Shown piece by piece: positions 1 to 12,460 of a stretch of 64,000 nucleotides of DNA; position 1 is the stretch's first letter; each line of letters starts with the position of its first letter. Position numbers and translations under genes: made by a program. The notes beneath the pieces are model-generated. The model saw only the letters and a list, made by a program, of their open reading frames with translations, was not told where the DNA came from and searched no databases. This DNA is from Larix kaempferi. Lineage: Eukaryota > Streptophyta > Pinopsida > Pinales > Pinaceae. The DNA lies in NCBI GenBank assembly GCA_027924585.1, contig BSBM01000753.1:20355501-20419500 (forward strand). Direction: 5' to 3'.

Positions 1-841
1 GAGCTCTTGGATTGCATATTTTGTATTTAGTTTTTGAAAAAAACTTTTTATATCTACAATTTTCTTCTTTGTGATCTCCCTTTATATAGTAGGGACACAA
101 AGGAAGTTCCTTGATATTCCCTTCTTTGGAGGTGGTATTGTCATAAGAAAACTTGGTCTTTTGCTCCGTCTTGCTTTTGTATGGAGTCTTTTGCTTACTA
201 GATTTCTTCTTGTCCTCATTTGATGCAAGTGCATGACCATTTGAGGTCCTTTGTAGGCCCATATAAGAAATCCTATCATGATTTTGAAGAAGAGAGGCAG
301 AAACAACATCTAAATAAAGCATGATGAAAGATTCTCCAAGTGCTAATCTAGTAGAATGAAACGATGAGGCAAAAGTACTAAATTCAGGACCCAAGTTTGG
401 AAGGATAGATAGTATCATTTGAGAATATTGTTTATAGATATTTCACATATTGTGCTGCAATAGGACATATTTGAATTTGGTGAATAATTCCTAAATGGAT
501 TTGAACTCCCTTTGCCTCAAGTTCATTAGCTCCACCTCCAGATGATGACCCCTCATCTCATCTTATGTACTGAAGAGGGAAGACAGGGTGGCCCATATTT
601 CATCAGGGGTATTCTTCCCTTGAATGTGGTAGAGAAAATAAGAAGAAATAGAGTAATGAAGAATCCAATGTGCTTCATCCATTTGGTTTCGATACTTGGA
701 ATTTTCAATAAGATCCATCGGTTCCATCTCGGTTCCCATGGTTATCCAATACAACCCCTTCATTCTCAGGATCACTTCTACTCTTGACTTCCACTTGAAA
801 TAATTGAAGGGGTTTAGGAGCTGATTAAAAGGTAGATCCAT
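1..841 (-). pseudogene. Copia-type retrotransposon gag remnant (3' part beyond window edge)
   Basis: Minus-strand remnant of a Ty1/Copia gag, the nucleocapsid/capsid part of the polyprotein. The start at 841 opens with residues like the UBN2-type gag N-terminus: NPFNYFKWKSRVEVILRMKG near residues 11-30, and W.ILHYSISSYFLYHI further on. A basic stretch follows, ending in a zinc-knuckle-like motif at 56-97 spaced CX2CX4HX4C, whose second cysteine has become tyrosine. Several frame changes between about 300 and 560 show it is dead. The start is supported by the primer-binding site and LTR just upstream (944-959 and 962 onward), in the correct order for a minus-strand Copia. Protease, integrase and RT would lie left of position 1. 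Confidence 0.8.
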
Positions 842-943
842 GGCTTCTAATGCACTCTTTTATGGTTGCAAAAGCACTTTGTCAATATTCAAAAGTAATA
901 TTACTGACAATAACTTATTGGAACACTAACTAGTTTAGTACCC

Positions 944-959
944 CCATGCTTTAATACCA
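944..959 (-). other. Primer-binding site (initiator tRNA-Met type)
   Basis: On the minus strand this reads TGGTATTAAAGCATGG. This is close to the complement of the plant initiator tRNA-Met 3' end used by most Copia elements (TGGTATCAGAGC...). It starts two bases after an LTR end (…AATCTCA) and lies about 100 bp before the gag start. Confidence 0.8.
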
Positions 960-961
960 TA

Positions 962-1560
962 TGAGATTTGAACATATATAGATCTAGGTACATAAACTAA
1001 CAAGATATATTGTGAAAATAAAATCATCCATCAATTAATCATGTAATAAATTAAATAACATGGATCATTACATAAGAGTATAACATATGAAGAGAAGAAT
1101 GATATATTTCATGTAACCAATTGAATGAGTGGTGGAGTACAATATTTCAAGGGAAGCAATTCGAATTAGAGTTAGAGGAAATTCAAATTGTCCATGCAGT
1201 CGATTGAGATGAGTCAGGACTAAATACCAGATAACACCTTTTAATTATCCATTCTAACTCTCCTAAACTAATTTACACTGACATAAGACTTCACAACTAC
1301 TGACTTATCTAACTGAGTGCTTATTTAACTGAATGAATATTTAGTTAACTAACTAAAAGAGTGTGCAAATCCAAAAATTAGGTCAAAAGAAGGTGCTAAT
1401 GGGTCATATGTATGAATGGTTAGTTAGGAGCTAAGTTAACAAAGCACTTTCAATTGCCAACTAAGAATGAACTCTAGCATTCCTAAAATAAGGGAAACAC
1501 TCCCTAAATCAACGGAGGTGCCCCCAAAACTAAGAATGTGCCTAGCTAAGCTGTGTTTGG
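962..1560 (-). repeat. 5' LTR of the left Copia element (outer end not resolved)
   Basis: On the minus strand the LTR ends GTTCAAATCTCA, immediately before the PBS. The unrelated-looking Copia LTR at 62,085 ends with the same twelve bases, so the inner boundary at 962 is firm. The outer boundary was not found. The end given is an estimate, and the LTR could stop earlier or reach about 1,830. Confidence 0.5.
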
Positions 1561-1831
1561 TCATTAGGGTTTTTATTTAAGTGGTAGATATGGTAGTTAG
1601 AGACCCTTGGATTTTAGAAGAAGCTCTATGGCGTTAATCAAGTGGTCAAAATGAGTGTGGTTTGGTCCTCATGAGTCATGAAGTCAACTTCTAGGTCACT
1701 AGAAAGGAGAATAATGATATGGATAGGTTTTTAGCAATAAAAAATATAGGATCATCCTCTCTTGCTAAGAAATAACATATCTCTCTACAGACTAGAGTAC
1801 ATGGCCACTCAAGCTAGCCCCTCTTAGGAAA

Positions 1832-2118
1832 CATGGGGGTTTCACTTGTTGACTAGTATCCTAGAACATGAGTTCATATTGAGATTTTTAATGTTGTAAA
1901 AAATGAGGCCGGTATATTGCAGGTATTGGAGGGATGAGGGGTTTAGGATGGGAGGGTTTATAAGGATTGGAGTATAAAAAGGGTGGGGGGAGGCTTTAGG
2001 TGATGGGAGGGGGTTTCAAAAAAAGGATTTACGGTCAATATCTATAGAAAATAAGGGTATTATTTAATATCCCATGATCACACATGTTATGTGAGAGGTT
2101 CACTAAGTGAAGCCCCTG
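1832..2118. mobile_element. Short inverted-repeat element, possible deletion derivative of the CACGGGGGG family
   Basis: The left end ATGGGGGTTTCACTTG and the right end (read inward) CAGGGGCTTCACTTAG form imperfect terminal inverted repeats. Flanks TAGGAAAC (1825-1832) and TTGGAAAC (2119-2126) match 7 of 8. The left end resembles the left end of copies A and B (shared TCATATTG block). The right 75 bp resembles the right end of copy B. No coding capacity. The decayed minus-strand ORF at 2,087-2,870 appears to run into it, so the boundary could be coincidental. Confidence 0.4.
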
Positions 2119-2870
2119 TTGGAAACAATTTCCCCCACATGTACATATGCACTTCGATCCTAGGAATATGATTTGGGAAGAGTAATGTTTCTTGAGTGGC
2201 ATGAAACCTATCAAAAAATAATGTAAGTAGATTCGATGCAAATGGAAAGTATAGCTGCCCATAAAAAACAGTGCGATAATGATCCAAAGAAAAACAAAAT
2301 TGTCACAAAAATGTCTATGAACACCTAGTCAATTGGGACCTTTGACCTAACTCATCTACATAATACATTAAAGGGAAAATAATGTACTTCCCATACTAGG
2401 TATAATGTTCCAGTAATGTCACAATAAAGTACATGAAACTAACCTCATGTTTACCAAATGCAAGAATATCAAACTAGCCTCCAACAACCTGGAATTTGTG
2501 GTCTAAAGAATCTCTAGACTAACATATATTTGCACATATGTTAGATGGGTCCCTCCTAAATTGTTAGGTAGTATATCAATGAACTTGTTCCAAACCTCCC
2601 CTCTCCTCGACAACCCAATGATAAAATATACATCATCCTCTGTGGGTTGATAACACAAATCAGGATTGACCTTGAGTGCCTGTCTACCATGATCCTATCG
2701 GTGGATCAAATGCTGTAGAAATGTAGGGTTCCCCTAACAAATGTACCATCTTGATAAAAATTGAAGAGGTCGAAATTCCTCATAACGACATGAGTTTGAG
2801 ATGCAGTAGGGTGAGGAAGAATCTTCCTCTCCCTCTCCCTAACCTCCCACTCATGTAAAAAGTTCTATGT
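2087..2870 (-). pseudogene. Decayed transposon-type ORF of unknown function
   Basis: The minus strand contains long coding-like stretches with no usable start. About 60 open codons between 2,705 and 2,514 include QALKVNPDLCYQPTEDDVYF followed by IIGLSRRGEVW. After a frameshift near 2,510 the frame continues through KFQVVGG, DILAFGKHEV, YGQLYFPFASNL and HIPRIEVHMYMWGKLF to about 2,087. Stops inside are TAG or TGA. The V.P.L...I.GLS..G pattern recalls the 3' ORF of the Gypsy element at 49,137-51,998, so this may be the same kind of accessory ORF from another retroelement. I do not recognise the family with certainty. Confidence 0.5.
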
Positions 2871-2899
2871 GTTAATGTGATGCTACTACACTTGTCATC

Positions 2900-5460
2900 T
2901 TTGTCTGTAATTAACATATAGTTAATTTTAAGAACATATATATAAATAAAACAAATTCAATTATAAAACACACACATATATAAACGTTATGTAATAATAA
3001 AAAACTTAAATTAATTTATGAGTGCAAAAATAAATTGATTAATCAACCAATGTAGCTATAATTAGAAATATGCACTGAAAATGGTGTTCAATATCAAACA
3101 AAATCCACCAAAACAACTATGGTGTTTTTTTACTAGCTGGGCACATATACCAATGCATGATATACAATGCACAATATTGGAAAAAGAGCAACAAATGTAT
3201 GGACAAATGCACCAGTTTGCAAACTCTTTATTATTTTAACATTGTGGTGTTTTTGATGTAGCACATTGTTAATAATGCTTTACATTTTTTGTACCGCACC
3301 AGTAAGGTCCCATCATAAAAAGACGCACCGTCATTGGTGATCTAAATTGGTGAGAATTCTTCAAAATGATGCACCCATTTGTTTTTTTCAATTTCTAAAC
3401 CGTTTGGTGTGTTTTTTGTGCGCACCATAGCACTGCAAATCTAGCTGGTGCTAATGTGTCGATCACATGCACTAGATTTCTAGAATTTTATATTTTTTAA
3501 ACACTAAGGTGTGTTTTTTGTGTGTGCACCATGCACGGTGCATTATAGTTTAAGATGCACCCCAGGAATGGAGTTTTGTTTGTGCATCTAACAACTAAAA
3601 AAATATTCGGTGCTAATGTGTCAATCGCACGCACCAAAGTGCTAGTTTAAAAACAAAACTAGCGTTGTGGTGTGTCATTTGTGTGTGCATCGTTCACGGT
3701 GCATTATAGTTTCGATGGCACACTGAGAATGGAGCATCATAAATGGTGCATCGTGATTTGTTCATACTATACAAATAGAGAATGCACCAGTGCCAATATT
3801 GTGAGAAAACACATTGGTGGGGGAAATTTTGTTTGTTAAATTTTAATGGGAAGTGTGTTTAATTATACACACTGTTTACAATGCACATGTGTGTGATCAC
3901 ACTAGATTCAACACATTATGGTATACACCCCACACATGATGCATTCTCTTTGCAAAAAAAGTGCGTCATCAGTGAGGTCTGGTGCAAGATGAACTAGTCG
4001 AGCATATTGCACGGTTTTTTTTTTAAATTGTGAAACATTTAGAAAATCTAAGGTGAATTTTTAAAACAAGGAGGTAACAAATAATTTACCTAGTCTCTTA
4101 CTAATCGAGGAGGCATGGTTTCCCTATAGAGGAAAAATGACCCTTTTTCCAAAATTTCAAATTGAATGGAAATGACTGGCAACACTGTCAAACAAGAGTA
4201 ATGGGCACTAATGAGAACTAAAATCAGAGCGGTCATATAGGGTCTATGAGAAGTAGTGCTTGGGTGAGTGGTTGGATTCATGGAGGAAAAATAAAAAAGA
4301 AATTTCATTTTGGTATTTTTATTTTATTTTACTCCACCATGGTGCACCCCGTGATAGGTAAATGAACTAGGGTGTGTCAAAATTGAAGCATCGATAAGCG
4401 TTTTATTTTTAAAATAAAATTCATATTCACTTGTTTTTTTTAACAATAGCAGTTTTTTGTGTTCCTTAACAATTAGACACCGGCGCAGTTATATGATTGG
4501 TGCACATTAGTGGGTTTAATGCATAAATATTGTATTATTATTTTTTTATTGAATGAACTTGATTTGGTGCGTTACTATAAGGCACACCAATGCGTCGTGG
4601 GTCTCATGGAGCACCGATGTGATGATATGCATTTATTTTTTAAAATAAAACTATATTTTCTTATTTTAGAACAATAGTAGGTAGCGATGCATTATTTAGA
4701 GGTGCAATGATGCATCTTAGCTCTTATGGAGCACCATTATGCAGTTAACTTTTTTTAAATAAACACTATATTTTATTATTTTATAATAATAATGTTTAGC
4801 GATGCTTGTTTATCTTTTGCACTGGTGTTATGATTTATATCACATCAATGTAGTTCTTTTTTCTTCTTAAAATTTAAATATTTTATTAAACGGTTTCTTT
4901 AACCCGACATATGTGTATTAACAATGCACACCACTGATACATATTTGTTGGAGAAAACCAGAAGACATTTTGTTTTTTTAAATTATAAACAATAATTTAG
5001 TATTTTAGAAGCATAAATGAGTTTGGTGTGTTTCATGTGTTACGCACCAATGTTTTTTCTCTAAATGCGCTCATGTGCTTTATATTATTTTTTAGTGCAA
5101 CATTGTAAAAATCCTAGCAAAAACTTCCTACCTCCCTCCTCCACTACCAACCTCCTCCATAAATAGAGAAGGGAAAACTTATTTGGGGAAGTTTTGCAAA
5201 AACCTCCAGTACAAGGTGGTCTTATTGTAGTTTCATAACCTTGTTAGGACACTTCCTTGGTTCTTGTTGATGTGGAGACCCTTCTAACAAAGCACAAAAT
5301 GTGAACAAGTCATGTATAGGCCATTCCGTTATATTTCTGCACTTATGTGATTGGCCTCTTTCATTTTAGTTGATGGTGACCTTTTATGTTGATGCTCTGA
5401 ATACTAGTCAAAATTTGTGTTGGATTTGTGTAAATTTCAATGAATCTTAATTAGAGATTT
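2900..5460. other. AT-rich spacer with decayed GTGCACC-type repeats, no gene
   Basis: No coding-like stretch was seen on either strand. The interval is studded with variants of GTGCACCA, GGTGTG and TTGTGTGTGCACCAT, so it looks like an old, strongly diverged repeat region. The clearest modules are listed separately (3,395-3,760). Confidence 0.5.
3395..3760. repeat. Three diverged modules of about 130 bp
   Basis: Three modules share GGTGTGTTTTTTGTG, a GCACCAT block, then CGGTGCATTATAGTTT or GGTGCTAATGTGTC. Modules begin near 3,400, 3,505 and 3,665. Similarity is imperfect, with different parts conserved in each pair. Confidence 0.5.
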
Positions 5461-5484
5461 TAGATTAGATTAAATTTGAACCCC

Positions 5485-5722
5485 TTCGGTATTGATGTGA
5501 TGAAGCGTTTTTAATGTCTTAGTATCTACTCCATTATAATATGCCTCAAATGGTCTATTATTTGGTCAAGGCCAAGGGAATAATAGATATATGTTTTCCT
5601 CAAGTGTCTTGTGACTTTGGTATTGATGTGATGACACCTATTTAAAGTCTTAGAAGACTCCTCTTGTAAAATGCCTCAAGTGGTCTATTCTTTTGCCAGG
5701 GCCAAGGTAATAATAGGTCTCA
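5485..5722. repeat. Two-copy direct repeat of about 125 bp
   Basis: The block GGTATTGATGTGATGA...ATGCCTCAA(A/G)TGGTCTATT...GGCCAAGG(G/T)AATAATAG occurs at about 5,488-5,590 and 5,618-5,722. A third partial copy, ending TAATAATAGGT, follows to 5,765. Confidence 0.65.
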
Positions 5723-5769
5723 GGTGGCTTGTTCTTTGGTTAGCTTGGCTAATGTAATAATAGGTATTT

Positions 5770-8740
5770 ATTTGGTGTTGGTTTTCATAGCAAAAGGTTT
5801 CCAAAGTAAATCTCTTTTGCATGATTGTTGAGATTTATGTGTTTTTTATGTTTATTTTTCTTCTGTCGTTATGCTTGGTTTTTTAATAATCAAAACTCTA
5901 AATGCCTTCTCTATTTATTTCATTGTCCTAAGTTTGAATATACTTTGAACCAAAAACATATCCCTTTCTCGAGCCTCCTCCAACAATTTCTCTTCCCACA
6001 TTGCATGCCAATGACTCCATTGAAGAGTCGATTAAATCACATTCTTTTGTGCCTTTGGAATTATCCATTTGAACATCTCTACATTTATTTCTTTACCATA
6101 TCCAAATAACATTACATGCACCTTCTATTTATGCACTAAGCCATGGAAACCACCATAAGGAGAAATTCTTATAGAAAAAGACAATACACCCTATCTTGAG
6201 AACCCTTCCACAATATATAAGCACACACCCCTTTCCCAATAGCACATGCCCCTTTGGTTGAAATGTAGGGATAGAATCCAAGAGGGAGAAGAGAAATAAG
6301 ACCAAGAACCACCAAACCATACTAATTAAACCACACATTGAAAAGGGATAGGATGCAAAGCACCTTAAAATCCAAAACATTGCAATCCTATTGCCTTGAG
6401 ATGGGGGAAGAGTGGATGCCATAATTTCTCAGCCTTTCAACCTTGCACGTTTATACATTTGTTCAATGTTTCCCTCACAAACTTAATGAGTAATAATATC
6501 ATGGGAGGATTGTAGGACACAACTTGGCCCCACTTTTGTCCTAATGAACTCTTCATTCATTTGTGCACCGACTTTGGAAAGTAATTCAACCTCAACATCA
6601 TGGCTTACAGAACTTGAAATAAAGAAATAGATTCTAATTATCTTTATAAGTATAAATTTTTTTTAGCCAATCAATTAAAGTTGTTTTTAAGAGTAGAATG
6701 TTGAAGGATGAAAAAAATGATGATAGAGAAATATGCAACAATTAGTTCTTTCTTTAAATACCCTTTTGTTTTTACTACATGCAATCTTTGAAACATGGTC
6801 AATGTCCTTTCCTCATTATTAGTGGTGACACCTAATCCCAAAGAAATATCTACCTCCCCTTCCCCTCTTGATCAAGAAGACCCCCCTTGAATTTACAACC
6901 ATTCTTTGTTATTATTATGATTGAAAAAGTTCTAAATTCATAAACTTTTTGTTGTTTATGATGATGATGACAACTTTTACCATCTACTAAGACCAATTTT
7001 TTGCTTATCGAATTTTAAGAAAATGATAGGAAATTATTTTTTTCCTTTTAGTTTGATTTCCTAAATTTTAAATTTCCATAGTTTAATGAATTAACAAGTT
7101 AAAGGAAGGTCAATAATGTTAGAAATATGTTGAAATTGATATATAATATGGGCATATATATGACATTTTAAGAGAGCTTTTCATCCTCCACGTTCTTAGT
7201 ATGAAAAAAAATGAGAAATTATATCTTCGCATAAGTGTTTTTCACTTAATGAAATCAAGTATGCTCTCTGTTACTAATTGTTGGGGCATTTAACAAGAGA
7301 CGATGGAGATGGAGATTTGATATATTGGTAGGTGGAGTGATGGATGACTCTAACTAGTTTGATACGCACAAAAGGACAAAAGGCCAACTATAATCAATAT
7401 GATCTACCTTGATGTTCTGAAAGAATTGACAGTGAAGCATTGACAAATACGTCTCGTATGGAGACTTGGCACTGGATATGCTGCATCCTTTGACATGTCG
7501 GTAGCCCAGCCACAAGATTTATCTTTTGTCAACTGTTCCTGATAAACCTAACCATCATAGTGAAATTCTTCAGTGGCTTCGACGAGATTGACGAAGCCTG
7601 TAAACGATGTGGATTACGTTCACACCATCGAAAAACGTGGTGCTTGTGCAACTATTGCTTGGACTAGTTATCATATCAAACAGGAGTTTGTGACACAGAC
7701 CATGGTATGTATCAGTCTGAAGACACCTTCGAAACCCCAAGCTACATGTAGATGGAGAGTTGACTTAGAAATAGGTTAACCTTAGCCATTGAAAGGAAAA
7801 AACAGGTTAGTGTATGCTGTAGGAAAACACGTTCGGAACCCAAAGACGCATGTAGATGTAGATTGAAAAGGAAAACACAGATGGCGGCACAGCAACTAGA
7901 CACGATAGCCATGCGTGTTGGTTGAGGAAAAATAATTTACGTGCAGGGAAGACCATACTTACAATATCCCACATAATTTTTTTATGGGTGGCAGTTTAAA
8001 TTTTACAGCATCTCTGAACTTCTTATAAGAGAACCTAGAAGTCGAAGGTATTACTATCATTATGCAGTTACAGGGTTTCCAATTCGGTGTTTATGGAGGA
8101 TTTTAATGGACACCTCTGCATTATGCATTATTTATTCCATGGTTGCTACTTTTCAGCATGCTTTGGGTTGTCGTCCTCTTTCTTTCGCCTCAGCCACCGA
8201 CATGATTCGATCAACTTAACAGGTCTTCTTCGGAAGCAATGTGTTTAGTCATAATAGTGTTAACACACACCCAAATATAATTACCGAAGAGTAAGAGAAT
8301 AAGAAAGAGATTCATGTTCATGTTCATATGAAATGGCATTGCAATTGCATGACTTGAGCATGGCCCATGGCATTGTCTTTGCATACCGTGAGCAGAAAAA
8401 AACACAACTCTTATTTTCTCCATACTTATTTCTCATTTTTCTCCATGATTTTTTTCTAGTTTATTTGTGACAATTGTCATAAACATTACAACTAGTTGTT
8501 TGATTGGCTAATAGAAAATAATAACATGACCCCAAAAATAAAAATTGTACCCCATTAAGTGGACTTACCCATAGATATTCTATTCAATCTTCTACATCAA
8601 GGCTCTCACTTGTTTGATGTCGGTAAGGCCTCAGGGTCGTGCATGTCTACAACGTTATTATAATGACGTCATCATCTCAAGTTCTCATGATCGACGACAC
8701 ATTTTTCATACACATCATTGCTATGTCCACTGAATTGAAA
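5770..8740. other. Intergenic stretch, no supported gene
   Basis: The short open frames here (for example a hydrophobic 97-residue frame at 6,129-6,422 minus and a 68-residue frame at 7,573-7,779 plus) resemble nothing I recognise and show no coding context. A minus-strand frame ending at 8,211 has a signal-peptide-like run (NLFLILLLFGNYIWV) followed by SEEDLLS. That could be a stray first exon, but no continuation was found. Confidence 0.4.
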
Positions 8741-8743
8741 TAA

Positions 8744-8894
8744 CCTTAATTTAAATGTTTTCCATGAGGAAGCTCTAACATAAAATTGTAATTGCTGATG
8801 CATGTTTTTAAATTTGTGTCCTTAATTTAAATGTTTTCCATGAGGAAGCTCTAATATAAAATTGTAATTGCTAATGCATGTTTTTAAATTTTGT
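8744..8894. repeat. Tandem duplication, 2 x 76 bp
   Basis: CCTTAATTTAAATGTTTTCC...GATGCATG-type units start at 8,744 and 8,820 and differ at only a few positions, so the duplication is fairly recent. Confidence 0.9.
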
Positions 8895-9052
8895 ACCCAC
8901 AATGGCTAAGGCTTATCGGCACCATACATACATGTTCTAAATGCACATCCAACCTATTTTTTATTAGCACTTTATGGAACATAACATCAAGGTTGTACCT
9001 TCAATGCATTTTGCTTTTTTTATTAGAACTTGGCACAATCAAATCAATTAAA

Positions 9053-9128
9053 GAATTTAACTTTATATATATCAAACATTAGGTTATAAAGAATTTAACT
9101 TTATATATATCAAACATTAGGTTATAGG
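9053..9128. repeat. Tandem duplication, 2 x 38 bp
   Basis: GAATTTAACTTTATATATAT plus CAAACATTAGGTTATA is repeated at 9,053 and 9,091, almost identical. Confidence 0.9.
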
Positions 9129-9129
9129 T

Positions 9130-10975
9130 TATATGTACATTGATGTTTTTTAAAATATTTTTACACTACCCTACTATTCCCCTTCGGAATCAAGAGTAGC
9201 CCATCCCCCTACAGGAGTGGACCTCAAGACCTATACCCCCTCACCATAGGTGTCGTTGGGCCATTTCATCTCGCCTTATGTTTAACATTGGTTTAATTTA
9301 AAATCAACATTTCTTTATTATCTTTGAAATTAATATAATTTTAAAATTAATATTTTCTTTTATTATCATGACAAAGTCTTAAATCAAATCAAAATTATTA
9401 TTAAATATTATAAATTTTAATTTAATTTACTATTTTTTAAATAAAATTATTTCTAAATAAATATATTTATATAAACTATAATAAATCTTTAATAACTCAT
9501 ATGTAATTAAAATTATATAAATATATAATTAATTAATTAATTACTTATAGAATATATCTTAATATAAAATTAAAATCCATTATATTTTCTAAATGTTTTA
9601 ATCAATCTTATTAAAGTGTAAATCAAAAGTCATAAAATTTCTAATAATAACCATTTTCAAACATTATAATATTTTTAAATGATTTATTTAAATAATTTTA
9701 TTTTGTTAATAATTAATGTTTTTACCATTTTACATAGATAGTTTATCTAAATGATGGAGTTGATTTTATAATAGGATGATATGAGAAATGGTCTCTATGT
9801 CTTATAAAGGAGATAGATGGAAATAATTATAATGTAAGATAATGAAGAATATTAAAGAAAAATGGTAATATCTATTGTTAGGTGGAGCATATTTACCAAA
9901 AATAGATCATAAGATTATGAAGGGTTATGTAAGTCTTAAATCAATGATGAAGGAACTATAAATGACTATATATGCTTATGAAGGGTTACCCATGCCTTAT
10001 TGCACTCTAAGGACCATACGTATCTCTATTCCTTCATAGTTTTATGAGTGATTTTTGGTAAAGATTATGCGCACAACTATGATCAATTTAATGATTTAAA
10101 ACTTTCATGTTTAAAAAAATCAAAATCAAATTAATAGAATTTACAATATTTTCCTTCCAACCATCCTAGTACACTGACCCCCTAAATCTAATTCAAACAT
10201 GAACCACAAACCTATTACCATGAACCTCCTAACACCTAACCCATTATCCCTTAAAACCATTAACTCACAATCCACCCACCAACCAGCACACTAATGTGCC
10301 TTAGCTACTAAGTCATTAACTCCCCAACTATTATAATTATATGTAGTTGAACATGGAGGACTGTGCTCCAATATAGTTATCCACTAATACCTAACCCGCT
10401 AACACATATATCCTTTAAGAATTATTCAACTAACCCCTTATAGTACAAAATAATCTAGATCTTAATAAACATATTTAGGGTTGTATTGGATATATCAAGC
10501 CTATTGTAAGAAACATTATAAGTATATCTACTTCGACAACTATCTAAACTAAAACATGTTAGCTTATTCATCTTATCAATAATTTAGTGCAAGATATTCA
10601 CATGCTATGAGCTATTATTTTCACTATTTTTAAGAGGTGGCTACTAAGCATAGCTTTGATGACTTTTTAAATTAAATAATTTGGGAGACCAAATGAGGTT
10701 GGAATAAAGATGTCATGCCTTGGTTAAAGATGGGGGGATTAGCCAAAATGCCACTTTGCAAAATATAGATTCAATATAAAAAAAACATTATTAGTTCAAA
10801 ATTCAAAGAGAAGGAGATAAAATAAAATTAAGATATTACAAGGAGGTGATTAACCCTAAATCTTGAAGATCAAAATTAACTAGAGTAGAAAAGAAGATCG
10901 ACATAGCTAAATAAGAATGAGCTCTCATGAGCTGCATAGTGAAACAAACATTGGACCTTTCCTAAAACTCAGTGG
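9130..10975. other. Very AT-rich intergenic DNA, no gene seen
   Basis: From about 9,280 to 9,720 the sequence is almost pure A/T with short homopolymer and ATTA motifs. The rest has no open frame of note and no recognisable repeat boundary. Confidence 0.5.
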
Positions 10976-10980
10976 GTTTC

Positions 10981-11254
10981 CCTTCTCATATTTCTAAGAC
11001 TATGTGTGTTGAGGATGAAAATCACTTCCTCTTAGATTTTCATGTGCTACCAACCTACCCAACTTTCTATCTCATCAAAATTATATTAATTTAGGAACAA
11101 TCATCTCCAAGCTTTTCCCTTCTCATATTTCTAAGACTATGTGTGTTGAGGATGAAAAACACGTCCTCTTAGATTGTCATGTGCTACCAACCTACCCAAC
11201 TTTCTATCTCATCAAAAGTATATTAATTTAGGAACACTCATCTCCAAATTTTGT
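10981..11254 (+). pseudogene. Duplicated fragment of a LINE reverse-transcriptase C-terminal (zf-RVT-like) segment
   Basis: Two tandem 137-bp copies (10,981 and 11,118). The second reads SKTMCVEDEKHVLLDCHV, then LPTYPTFYLIK. The first is the same with a few changes (EDENHFLLDFHV-like). The VEDE.H.L..C pattern is the hallmark of the zinc-binding region after the reverse transcriptase of plant LINEs. Only about 45 codons per copy remain, followed by a TAG. The family call rests on a short motif. Confidence 0.4.
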
Positions 11255-11584
11255 GAGCACATAAATAAAACATTAAAGCAAACCAAGTAGTTCCTCACTT
11301 TTCTTTCTTAAGGTCCTATAAATAAAAAAATTGATCTAAATAGACTTTAAGTATTATCATCTTCATCATCATATACTAGAAAAAAAAATAAAAAATATTA
11401 CATCCTAATATATGTTATTAATAGAATTTTAAACTATGATCTCTCATACACATATGGTTTGAAACCAACCTTTGGTAATAGAAAAGGTTATTTACCCACA
11501 TTATTTGTCGGATAGCTCTACCATTATTAGAAGAAAAAAATGATTTCTTGTTCAACCCATCCATTGCAAAAGGTTATTTATACA

Positions 11585-11775
11585 GATACTATATAATTTA
11601 AGATTCGACCTATTTGAACGACTCTACTCCCGTAACGGTCTGGAAGAGAAATGTCGAGAGTTCTAACAATTTTAATTTTGGATATATATAATTTAAGATT
11701 CGACCTATTTGAACGAGTCTACTCCTGGTTCAGAAATGTTGTGAGTTTTAACAATTTTGGATTGATAAATAAAAT
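11585..11775. repeat. Tandem duplication of about 105 bp (second copy shortened)
   Basis: ATATAATTTAAGATTCGACC TATTTGAACGA-type blocks begin near 11,588 and 11,690 and both run into GTTCTAACAATTTT or GTTTTAACAATTTT. Smaller repeats of GCAGAAAAGTTG and GATAACAGCTAAGTAG follow to 11,915. Confidence 0.8.
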
Positions 11776-11863
11776 AAATATATTATGCAGAAAAGTTGGA
11801 TTCATAAATAAAAGAAATATAGTCTGCAGAAAAGTTGATAACAGCGCACTATCTTCTTGATAT

Positions 11864-11885
11864 ATAACAGCTAAGTAGCTGTTAT
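11864..11885. repeat. Perfect short inverted repeat (hairpin)
   Basis: Nine-base arms ATAACAGCT and AGCTGTTAT are separated by AAGT. Part of the left arm recurs at about 11,897, so this arose from local duplication rather than being an obvious terminator. Confidence 0.6.
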
Positions 11886-12238
11886 CTTTTTGATGATAAC
11901 AGCTAAGTAGCAAAATTATTATGCACTGTGCAAGCAGTGTTAATTGATATATCTACTATCAGCTCCAAAATATAAAAATATAGACGGTGTACGTTTCATT
12001 TTGAAATGTTTGATATGTGGTTGTGTATATTATATTATTATATAATATGAATTAAATTATTTTATAATTATTATGTTTAATTAATTATTATAAAATAGTA
12101 ATATTGTTTAATTAAACAATGTTATTAGTTAAACAATTATATTATGTATTTCATTAATATTATTAAATAATATTATTTTATTAATATTTTGGAAATATAT
12201 GTATGGACACACCCTGTACCAGCAAGCAACAGTTACAC

Positions 12239-12282
12239 TAATAATATTATTAATGTGTTCAAACACATTAATAATATTATTA
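12239..12282. repeat. Perfect 21-bp-arm palindrome with 2-base loop
   Basis: Arms 12,239-12,259 and 12,262-12,282 are exact reverse complements. The core is TAATAATATTATTA plus an ATGTGTT/AACACAT flank. It lies in a long AT-rich stretch (12,000-12,330) about 250 bp downstream of the hydrolase gene's stop codon. Confidence 0.85.
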
Positions 12283-12460
12283 ATATAACTATTGCTAATA
12301 ATATTGTGACATGATAATGTATGTCACGATATTCCATGATATACGTTTCTCAGCCTAATAAAGACCGGAATTACATATCAATTAACATAAGTAAACATCG
12401 ATTCACTTAATTGCCATGAATACTCCCCTGAGTCGTCTCTGTTATCCTCGATTTTGCTCC

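Noticed and set aside
6129-6422. 97-codon hydrophobic minus-strand frame
   Set aside because: No recognisable family, no promoter, no conserved motif. Likely chance.
7573-7779. 68-codon plus-strand frame
   Set aside because: Unknown, isolated and without splice partners or repeat context.
8211-8423. Minus-strand frame with a signal-like run and SEEDLLS as first exon of a papain-type protease
   Set aside because: No catalytic motif or further exon was found downstream, and the motif is too short.
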